Source of the DNA: Scatosoma sp002474405 | Lineage (GTDB): Bacteria; Bacillota; Clostridia; Christensenellales; Borkfalkiaceae | Reading direction: 5' to 3' | DNA: 64,000 nucleotides | Assembly: GCA_937892545.1 (NCBI GenBank) | Contig: CALAFO010000053.1 | Coordinates: 1-64,000, forward strand | Part shown: positions 57,260-64,000 of the stretch, in pieces | How positions within the stretch are numbered: position 1 is the stretch's first letter | Layout of the letters: every line of letters starts with the position of its first letter | The notes under the pieces: generated by a model | The model's database searches: none | Told to the model about the DNA's origin: nothing | Seen by the model: only the letters and a program-made list of their open reading frames with translations | Translations under genes and position numbers: made by a program

Positions 57260-60232
57260 TTATACGCCGGGGAAAGAGGACATCAGCGTGGGGATATAAT
57301 CGAACAATTCTTTAATCGTCAGATCGCCCACGCGCTTTCCCGCAAGTTCGTCTTTTCTCGCGCTTTCCATCTTTCCTGCGGTTACTAGCGTTTGCAGATT
57401 CGTGCTGCTTAACGCAAGGTTTAAAAACGAGGTTGCGGAGGTATCGATTTCAAGGTCGAAATCTTCGTTCAGTTTGTACACGCTGGAATTTTTGATGTTT
57501 TCCGTCATGTTGCTCGTCAGCGCGCCCATATTCACCACGGTGTACGAATCGGGCGTTTTCGTCGGGTCGGAAGGGTCGCGGAGAAGGTAATTCCATTCGC
57601 CGCGCATCACCTTGTTTTCGTCCGATACGATGTTTCCGTTTTTATCCGTAAAATTGCCGTCCGCGTCTTTATAATAAATATCGTCTTCGAACACGTCCGT
57701 GATTTTCAGATTTTTAATATCGTCGTTCAGCGTGTCGAACGTGGAATTTTTCAGCGGTCTTAAAATTTTGTTGCTGTCCGCGTCCTCGAAGATGCTGCCC
57801 ACGGTCAGGCGGTTGATATCGTCGCCGAGAGAATCGAGCGTGGAATCTTTCAGATTTTTCAGAATCTTGTTGTCGTCCACGTTGCCGAGCATCTGCCCGA
57901 TCGTAAGATCTCTGCGCAGCTTCGAGAAGATGGAATTTTCGCCTTTTTCACGCAGCGCGCCGATGGTTTTCGGCACGGCGCCGTTCAGCATTTTTACGTT
58001 GCCTTCGGCGTCGATTTCGTAATCGATGCCCGCTTTTCCGTACAGAAGATACAAATTGATGCTGTCGCCTGTGTTTTCGGGAATAATCGCCCGAAGTTCG
58101 ATTTCGTTGAACACTTCCGTGGCGTTATCCGCTTTCAGCGAATTGATCGAACGCTTTTTATGCGTAAGCGCCGCGCCGAACGCGTCGCAAAGGGGATAGC
58201 TTCCCGCCGCGGTTACGTTTTCGGCGTAAACGTATCCGAAAACGCCGTCCTCGGAAAATAAAAATTCGTACGTGTTGCCGTCGGAGGAAACGGGGGTAAC
58301 AATCGCGCCGCTTTCGTCTTTCCAGTCCGAGCCGTCGAAAGTGTACATAACGGGCAGCATGACGATCGTTTTCGTAACGTTACCGTCTCCGTCCGTCGTC
58401 TCTTCGATTCTGTACGTAACGCCCTGTTTGCCGTAGGCGATCGAACGCATCACGCCGTCCGTATCCGCGCCGACGCCCAAAAGACTTTCTAAAGAAGAAC
58501 CGCTGACGAGCTCCGTCGTCTGTAAATTTTTCAAATCCGCAATCGTGCGCGCCTTATAGGTAACGGGCGCCGTTTCGCCGTCTTTATACGCATAGAACGT
58601 ATGCAAGCCGAGCGTTCCCGCCTTTTTCGCGGTATAGGTAACGCCGTCCTGCGTAAACGTCCATTCGCCGCCGTTTTTCGTCGCGCCGTCTATTTTCTTT
58701 CCGTCCGCGTCGTAAAGCGCGGTTTCCGCGCCGTCCGTCTTTTCGATATACCGCTTGTTCAGCCAGGTGATTTTTTCGGCGGAATCGTCGTAAGTATAGT
58801 GCTTGCCTTCTTCGCCGTAAGCAAGGTTCAGCATCGTTTCGTTGGAACCGTCGTGCGGTTTGATTTTCAGAATGCCGCCCAGTTCCAGATCTTCGAATTT
58901 CACGTTTCCGTCGCGTAAATCTTTAATCGTGCGCGGCTTCGCGCCGTTTTGCATCACGATGTTTTTGTTGCCCGCCGCGTCCGTTTCGATGCGGAAATCT
59001 TCGCCTTCGTTGCCGTACGCAAGGGCAAGCAGCGTGCCTTCCGAATCCGCCGTAACGTTTAACAGCGAAGCCAGTTCCACGCCTTCCACCATGCCCATAA
59101 AATCGCCTTTCAGCACGTCGCCGAGCGTTGTGGCTTTATGTAAAATCCGCTTTTCCGCCGCCGAAGCTTCTCCCGCAACCGCCGCCGCAAGATCGGCTTC
59201 CGTCGCGTATGCGTACCACTTTCCGTCCGTTTCGTACAAGTACGAAGAGGGGGTATCTCCCTCCGCCGGAGTTTCGCTACCGAACAACGCGATGACTTTC
59301 GTCGCGGCGTCGTAAGAATAATAATTCGTTACTTCTTTGTCGTGGTCGTCGGTTAAAACGCCCGTGCTTTCGTCGTAATCGTAGGCAAGCGGCAGCATTA
59401 CGATCGTTTCTTCGCCGTCCGCGCCCGTAACCGCGGTATAATCCACGTCTTTCGTGCCGTACACCAGCACCCGCGTTATCGGGTCGCTTGTGTTCACGCT
59501 TCCGTTCGTTTCCATCACGGCTTTCAGCGAAAGACGATTGAACACGTCGGACGTGGCGCCGTTATCCATAAAATCTTTCACGCTCAGCTCGTGCGAATCG
59601 CCTATCCAGATAATGTTTCCATCCTCGTCCAGCGTATAATTCACGCCTTCTTCGCCGTAGCACAGAAGCCCCATAATCGTTCCGTCCGGCTTCGCGCCGA
59701 TCAGCGTTCCCAGCCTTGTGTTCTGCACGGTTTCCTGTAAAAATTCGCTCAGCCGATTAAAGGGAGTCGTTTTCAGCGCGTCCGTGTCTACGTCCAGCCC
59801 CAGTTCCGAAAGTTTATCGGCAAGTTTATCCGCAATATCCGAAACGTAAGGGGAGATTTCCGCAAGCGTGGAAATCGAAGCTTCCGCGCCTTTCAGTTTC
59901 GAAGTGATGTCGCCGAGCTCTTTGAAAAATTCCAGCAGCGTTTTTTCGGAATATTCGGCGGAAAGATATTTGTCGAGGTCGAATTTATCGCCGCCCGCGA
60001 TGTCGGCTACTTCCTTGATGGATTTATGCGAAACAAGGTAATAGCCCGCGCCCGCCGCGCCGCCTATCGTGCCCACGACGCCGAGAACGACGCCAAGGAG
60101 CAACGCCACGCAACGCGCCATGAAGCCGCCGTCGTACTGCTTGCTTTTTTCTTTCATAATGCGTTTTTCGCGCTTTTTCTCTTCTTTTTCCAGCAGCTTT
60201 TCCCGCTTGGTTTTCTTTTCCGCATCCGCCAT
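57260..60232 (-). CDS. Large repetitive membrane-anchored protein, unknown
   Basis: 990 residues. A highly basic cytoplasmic N-terminus (1-35) leads to one membrane helix (about 38-66, rich in Gly/Val), and the rest should lie outside the cell. At least five units of about 90-130 residues share 'L-x-Y-G-x-x-G-x-D/N-Y … G-N-I/V … L-x-G-x-x-P-x-T-I-x-x-L'. A second repeat near 760-850 recurs about every 33 residues (LTIGQMLGNVDDNKILKNLK, LTVGSIFEDADSNKILRPLK, LKITDVFEDD). No enzyme motif or cell-wall anchor is seen. GGAGGAG precedes ATG 60232. Probably a surface or cell-envelope structure protein; function unknown. Confidence 0.75.
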   Translation of the reverse strand: MADAEKKTKREKLLEKEEKKREKRIMKEKSKQYDGGFMARCVALLLGVVLGVVGTIGGAAGAGYYLVSHKSIKEVADIAGGDKFDLDKYLSAEYSEKTLLEFFKELGDITSKLKGAEASISTLAEISPYVSDIADKLADKLSELGLDVDTDALKTTPFNRLSEFLQETVQNTRLGTLIGAKPDGTIMGLLCYGEEGVNYTLDEDGNIIWIGDSHELSVKDFMDNGATSDVFNRLSLKAVMETNGSVNTSDPITRVLVYGTKDVDYTAVTGADGEETIVMLPLAYDYDESTGVLTDDHDKEVTNYYSYDAATKVIALFGSETPAEGDTPSSYLYETDGKWYAYATEADLAAAVAGEASAAEKRILHKATTLGDVLKGDFMGMVEGVELASLLNVTADSEGTLLALAYGNEGEDFRIETDAAGNKNIVMQNGAKPRTIKDLRDGNVKFEDLELGGILKIKPHDGSNETMLNLAYGEEGKHYTYDDSAEKITWLNKRYIEKTDGAETALYDADGKKIDGATKNGGEWTFTQDGVTYTAKKAGTLGLHTFYAYKDGETAPVTYKARTIADLKNLQTTELVSGSSLESLLGVGADTDGVMRSIAYGKQGVTYRIEETTDGDGNVTKTIVMLPVMYTFDGSDWKDESGAIVTPVSSDGNTYEFLFSEDGVFGYVYAENVTAAGSYPLCDAFGAALTHKKRSINSLKADNATEVFNEIELRAIIPENTGDSINLYLLYGKAGIDYEIDAEGNVKMLNGAVPKTIGALREKGENSIFSKLRRDLTIGQMLGNVDDNKILKNLKDSTLDSLGDDINRLTVGSIFEDADSNKILRPLKNSTFDTLNDDIKNLKITDVFEDDIYYKDADGNFTDKNGNIVSDENKVMRGEWNYLLRDPSDPTKTPDSYTVVNMGALTSNMTENIKNSSVYKLNEDFDLEIDTSATSFLNLALSSTNLQTLVTAGKMESARKDELAGKRVGDLTIKELFDYIPTLMSSFPGV

Positions 60233-60416
60233 GATATGTTCTCCTCCCGGAGTTGATTTTTGTAGTGATTTCCGTTTTCGGGCAACGCCCGCGCCGCAAA
60301 GAAACGCGCGCGGGAACGAAGTTACCTGTATATATTATAACAAACGCGCGCGGAAAATGCAACCGTTTGCGCCCGTTTTGCCGAAGAAACGCAAAGGCGC
60401 GTTAAAGGCGTGCGTT

Positions 60417-61868
60417 TCAGCTTTTTCCGCCGACGCTCGCAAGCGACGGAGCAAGGCGCAAAAGCCGTTCTTTCGTATTGTCCGCGGGGGTAACGGCGCA
60501 GTGTAAAAGCAAGGCTTCCAGCGTGGCGCCCACATAGCGCGAAGAGGGCAGAAGCGGCGCGATTTCGTTGCCGCGCACGGCAAGTTCTTTCAGGGTGAAC
60601 GGCGCGCCTTCCGCCCGCATTTTATCCGCAAGATTTTTCAGCCGCGTTACGCCCGGCGCAGGGGAGAAATCGTCTTTGCAGGCGGAAAAATCCGCCTGCT
60701 TCACTAAAAGCAGTTCCTTGAAAATATCGTAGTGCAGCACGATGAATTTCCGCAGTTTGTTTTCTTTCGTGCAAAGGTCGTAATCGTACATATGGTACTT
60801 CGTCAGCGCTTCGACGAGCTTTATCGTTTTTACGGGCGCTTTCAGTTTTTCCAGCGCTTCGCGGGCAAGTACGGCGCCGACGTTCGGGTGATCGGAAAAT
60901 TTTCCGTCGCGGAAGTATGCCGCCGGCTTTCCGATATCGTGCAGAAGCGCCGCCAGACGGACGTCGAAAGGCACGGGTACGTCGGGCGAAACGTCTGCAA
61001 GCGCGTTGGCGCGCGCCGAATACGCCGCCGCGCGGAGCGAGTGTTCCAGAACGTCGTGGTCGTGAAAATCGGCGCGCTGTTTCAGATTTCTGCCTGCCGC
61101 GAGAGCGGGGAAAATTCCGTCCAGCACGCGCGTTTCGTCAAGAATTCTGAGCGCCTGATAAATTCCGTCCGCGTTGCCATATTTTTGTTCGGAACACAGA
61201 ATTTGTTTCAGTTCCGCGAAAATGCGTTCCGGAGAAACGTCGGCAATCAGCGCCGCGTTTTGTTTCGCGCCTTCAAGCGTTTCCGAATCGGGCGTAAAGC
61301 CCGTGGCGCCCGCAAACCGCGCAAGGCGCAGCAGGCGCAGTCCGTCCTCGCCGAATACTTTTCCGGGCGCGTCCACGGTGCGCAGCAGCTTGTTCCGGAT
61401 GTCTTTCATGCCGCCGAGCGGATCGACGAACGTATCGGCGAAAATATCGTAATATACGGCGTTGCAGGTGAAATCCCGCCGCCGCGCGTCAAGAAGAATA
61501 TCCTCGGTGAAAAACGTTTCGGCGGGGGTATGGATGCCGCGAACGTATTTATCCGAACGGAAAGCCGCATATTCCGCTTCCGTTTTCATATCGTTTTTGC
61601 CGTCGTCGCCGTTTTGCCGCAGCGAAATTTTCACCGTTCCCGTCCGCGCATAAGCGGCGTCGGAGCGGAAGCCCGCGGCAAGCGCCGTTTTCATGAAAAT
61701 TTCCGCAGGCACGGGCGCGCATATATCGAAATCGGAAGAAGCCATGGAAAATCCCGCCAGAAAATCCCGCACTTTTCCGCCGATAAGATACAGCGGCTTA
61801 CCCGTTTCTTTTTTCAGCGCCGCGGCAAGCGAAAACAGCGGCTTTGGCACAAAATCACGCATTAACAC
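60417..61868 (-). CDS. cca: tRNA CCA nucleotidyltransferase
   Basis: 483 residues. The nucleotidyltransferase head (LYLIGGKVRDFLAGF, SSDFDICAPVP with the metal aspartates), the RRDFTCNAVYYD motif and a C-terminal HD domain (HDHDVLEHSLRAAA, LAALLHDIGKPAAY). It adds or repairs the 3' CCA of tRNAs. All three tRNAs in the window encode CCA, so repair is the likely main task here. Start is GTG 61868 or ATG 61862; GAGAGG precedes both. Confidence 0.93.
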   Translation of the reverse strand: MLMRDFVPKPLFSLAAALKKETGKPLYLIGGKVRDFLAGFSMASSDFDICAPVPAEIFMKTALAAGFRSDAAYARTGTVKISLRQNGDDGKNDMKTEAEYAAFRSDKYVRGIHTPAETFFTEDILLDARRRDFTCNAVYYDIFADTFVDPLGGMKDIRNKLLRTVDAPGKVFGEDGLRLLRLARFAGATGFTPDSETLEGAKQNAALIADVSPERIFAELKQILCSEQKYGNADGIYQALRILDETRVLDGIFPALAAGRNLKQRADFHDHDVLEHSLRAAAYSARANALADVSPDVPVPFDVRLAALLHDIGKPAAYFRDGKFSDHPNVGAVLAREALEKLKAPVKTIKLVEALTKYHMYDYDLCTKENKLRKFIVLHYDIFKELLLVKQADFSACKDDFSPAPGVTRLKNLADKMRAEGAPFTLKELAVRGNEIAPLLPSSRYVGATLEALLLHCAVTPADNTKERLLRLAPSLASVGGKS

Positions 61869-62006
61869 GAAAAACCTCTCAAAAAAACAAAAAAATTTTA
61901 CAATATCATTATATCAAACGAAAAAATAAATTGCAAATTTTTTTTAAATGTTATATAATGAATAGGCGAGTTTTTTTTCGCGGACAAAAGAAGAAGGAAA
62001 AATGCC

Positions 62007-62906
62007 TTGTATCATCTTATCGTAAATCCCGATGCGGGAAAGCATAAAACGCTGCGCGCCGCGCGCGCCGTCGCCGATTTGTTCGACGAACAGGAAGAGG
62101 AATACGTTATTCACGAAATGACGTCGAAACAGATTTTACGCGCCACCATACGCGAACTTTCCGCGCCGCTGAAAGAGGGCGAGGCGCGCCGCAACGTAAT
62201 CGTAGTGGGCGGCGACGGTACGATGCACGCCGTTCTGAACGCGCTGGACGATATTTCTTCGGTGAATATCGGGCTGATTCCCGCGGGCACGGGAAACGAT
62301 TTCGCCGCTTCGGTGAAGCTTCCCGCCGACCCGAAAAAGGCTTCGGAAATCATTCTGAACGGCACGCCGAAAGATATGGACTATCTGGAAGTGGGCGGCG
62401 TGCGCTGCATGAACGTGGGCGGACTGGGCATCGACGTAGACGTTCTGAAACGCTACAATAAAACGCAGAAAATTCACGGCAAACTCAAATACATGCGTTG
62501 CCTGATTCAGAGCATCCTGCATTTCAAGGGCAACGATATCATCATCGAAAGCGAAGGCAAAAGCGAAAAACACCGCGCGTTTTTAGCGGTGGCGTGCAAC
62601 GGTTCGCAAATCGGCGGCGGCATTAAAATCTGTCCCGCGGCGGTGGCGGGCGACGGGCTGATCGACGTGTGCTTCGTGGAGATGATCCGCGGACCGAAAG
62701 TCATCGGCGCGTTTATCAAGCTTCTCAAAGGAAAAATTCTGGAATACAAAAAAACAACGCATTTCCGCTGCAAAAGCGTCCGCTTCGAAATTCCGGGCGG
62801 TGCCACCGTTCAGCTGGACGGCGAACTGTACGACGATCTCGATTTCGACGCGCAGATCAAATCCGGGCTGAAAATGTATCTGCCGCAGGCGGAAGAGAGC
62901 GTTTAA
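62007..62906 (+). CDS. Diacylglycerol kinase family lipid kinase
   Basis: 299 residues of the YegS/DagK/BmrU family. The nucleotide loop VVGGDGTMHAVLNAL and PAGTGNDFA near 68-100 and the C-terminal GDGLIDVCFV and QLDGEL motifs are present. It phosphorylates diacylglycerol or a related lipid to recycle phospholipids. Start TTG 62007 follows AAGGA; the ATG at 62002 is out of frame. It diverges from cca. Confidence 0.9.
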   Translation: MYHLIVNPDAGKHKTLRAARAVADLFDEQEEEYVIHEMTSKQILRATIRELSAPLKEGEARRNVIVVGGDGTMHAVLNALDDISSVNIGLIPAGTGNDFAASVKLPADPKKASEIILNGTPKDMDYLEVGGVRCMNVGGLGIDVDVLKRYNKTQKIHGKLKYMRCLIQSILHFKGNDIIIESEGKSEKHRAFLAVACNGSQIGGGIKICPAAVAGDGLIDVCFVEMIRGPKVIGAFIKLLKGKILEYKKTTHFRCKSVRFEIPGGATVQLDGELYDDLDFDAQIKSGLKMYLPQAEESV

Positions 62907-62935
62907 AAACGTTAAAAACAACGGGCGGAGGGGTT

Positions 62936-64000
62936 ATGAAAAATTCCACGTATAAAAAAATACTCGGAAAAATCCCCGCGGGGGTGTTCGTATTCGGGGA
63001 AGACTTGCGTATTTTATATGCCAACGCCTCGTTCGCGCGCGCTTTCGCCTCGCCCGATTATGCCAAAAAAGCGGGAGAAAACATTAAAAACGGCGCTTTT
63101 CTCGACGCGTATCTTTCCTGCCCCGTTTACGCCGGGCGCGGCGGGAAAAAACAATCGTCCTGCGGAGAAAAGGCGGAGTGCGGGTATTGTACGCTGCACC
63201 GCGTGATGGCGCGCGCCGCGCAGGAAAACGCGGAACAATCGGACGTGATTTCCGTTACCGTAAATAAGGGAAACCGCACGGAAACCATCGGCACGAGAAT
63301 CCGTATTTTACCCGTAGACGGCGAAGCGCCGCGCGGAAAAAAACGCGGGAAGCGGCTGTTTCTCGGCTTAACCGACGGCGCGATGCAGACGGAAATCGCG
63401 CGGGAAATGCTCACGGCAAAAAGAATGCAGCAGCGATTGTTGCCCGCGGGCAAGCAGACGGGCGGCGTGCCGTATTCGTATATGTATATTCCCTGCCTCG
63501 ATATCGGCGGCGATCTGCCGGACGTGTACGAGCTGAACGGCAAAGTGTACGGCGTTCTTTCGGACGTATCGGGCAAAGGAATTTCCGCCGGCATGCTTTC
63601 CGCGTTTATCCGCGCGGGATTTAACCGCAAGGAACAATCGGTGGCGAAAGCGGTATCTTCTCTGCGCGATAAATTCGTGGAATTAAACCCGGACGAACGC
63701 TCGTACATCACGGTGGCGGCGGTGTGCATGGATAAAGCCACGCATACGCTTTCGTACGTGCTGGCGGGGCACAACGCGCCCATTCTTCTCAAAAGCGGCA
63801 GGGGGTACGGCATCAACGAAATCGAAGATCCCGCGCCGCCCGTTTCCAACTGGATTGCCGATTACAGGTATGCGGAAAAAACCATGCCTTACGAAGCGGG
63901 CGATCTTTTGGTGCTGTTATCGGACGGCGTTACGGAATGCGCCAACACGGCGGGCGAGCGCTTCGGCATCGAACGCGCGGAAAGCGTGCTGATGCAGTCT
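62936..64000 (+). CDS. PAS-PP2C (SpoIIE/RsbU-type) phosphatase, 3' end cut by the window
   Basis: At least 355 residues; the frame is open to the window edge. ATG 62936 follows GGCGGAGGGG. Residues 10-60 form a PAS-like domain (IPAGVFVFGEDLRILYANASF). Cysteines C62, C76, C82 and C85 follow. Then comes a linker helix (MQQRLLP) and the PP2C domain with metal-binding motifs (CLDIGGDLPD, LSDVSGKGISAGMLSAF, VLLSDGVTEC). RsbU/SpoIIE phosphatases dephosphorylate anti-sigma antagonists and so switch on alternative sigma factors. It starts 29 bases after the lipid kinase gene. Confidence 0.88.
   Translation, partial: MKNSTYKKILGKIPAGVFVFGEDLRILYANASFARAFASPDYAKKAGENIKNGAFLDAYLSCPVYAGRGGKKQSSCGEKAECGYCTLHRVMARAAQENAEQSDVISVTVNKGNRTETIGTRIRILPVDGEAPRGKKRGKRLFLGLTDGAMQTEIAREMLTAKRMQQRLLPAGKQTGGVPYSYMYIPCLDIGGDLPDVYELNGKVYGVLSDVSGKGISAGMLSAFIRAGFNRKEQSVAKAVSSLRDKFVELNPDERSYITVAAVCMDKATHTLSYVLAGHNAPILLKSGRGYGINEIEDPAPPVSNWIADYRYAEKTMPYEAGDLLVLLSDGVTECANTAGERFGIERAESVLMQS

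Noticed and set aside
60732..61865. A 377-codon plus-strand frame opposite cca
   Set aside because: cca on the minus strand has every catalytic motif. The antisense translation shows the usual shadow composition.
1..64000. CRISPR array
   Set aside because: No regularly spaced 23-40 base repeats were found. The repeats present are palindromes, att sites, A-tracts and gene duplications.

Overview
Organism. The window looks like a chromosome segment of a Gram-positive, spore-lineage member of the Clostridia (Bacillota), probably an uncultured gut lineage; that placement is inference. Support: consensus TTGACA/TATAAT promoters with 17-base spacers, a thrS T-box, infC-rpmI-rplT behind an attenuating leader with an AUU start, ytxC beside thrS, a SpoIIE-type phosphatase, and rpsF-ssb-rpsR.

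Layout. 1-4080: tRNA-Ala, then yggS, a YiiX-like hydrolase, a short-chain dehydrogenase and pnuC. 4103-8312: a decayed patch with a beheaded sugar-binding protein, one intact permease, a permease broken by TAG, and an integrase relic beside tRNA-Gln. 8513-16779: a PRC-barrel-like protein, a run of helically phased A-tracts, a phosphate uptake operon with fused PstC-PstA, a drug/metabolite exporter and an OmpR-type two-component pair. 16832-24493: AraC regulator, alkylation repair pair, a DUF262/HNH restriction-like gene, a likely 6S RNA, leuS and ytxC. 24536-32086: T-box-thrS, a sugar isomerase-like gene, infC-rpmI-rplT, an rRNA methyltransferase, yebC and a pseudouridine synthase. 32136-40057: a CapD-type nucleotide-sugar dehydratase, a hexosamine kinase-like gene, and two tandem GH20-like genes (the second broken by TAG), followed by a frameshifted endonuclease/phosphatase-family gene whose leader is made of a copied tRNA promoter and a 70-base scrap of the GH20 gene.

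40209-55782 is a 15.6 kb integrated element in the 3' end of tRNA-Ser, bounded by 25-base direct repeats. It has an integrase, a repressor with operators, a replication module (Sak4-like ATPase, PD-(D/E)XK nuclease, DUF4373 initiator, DnaC-like loader) and a head module (portal remnant, minor capsid, scaffold, major capsid protein). I see no terminase, tail or lysis genes. One ORF joins a replication-region protein in frame to the C-terminal part of a portal protein, so the element has an internal deletion. It also carries a phage nuclease-like toxin, a candidate structured RNA, membrane proteins and three copies of one 16-base palindrome.

55787-64000 is ordinary chromosome: rpsF-ssb-rpsR, a 990-residue repetitive membrane-anchored protein of unknown role, cca, a diacylglycerol kinase-like gene and the start of a PAS-PP2C phosphatase.

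None of the roughly fifty intact genes ends in TAG, and the two in-frame TAGs both sit inside otherwise well-preserved genes.
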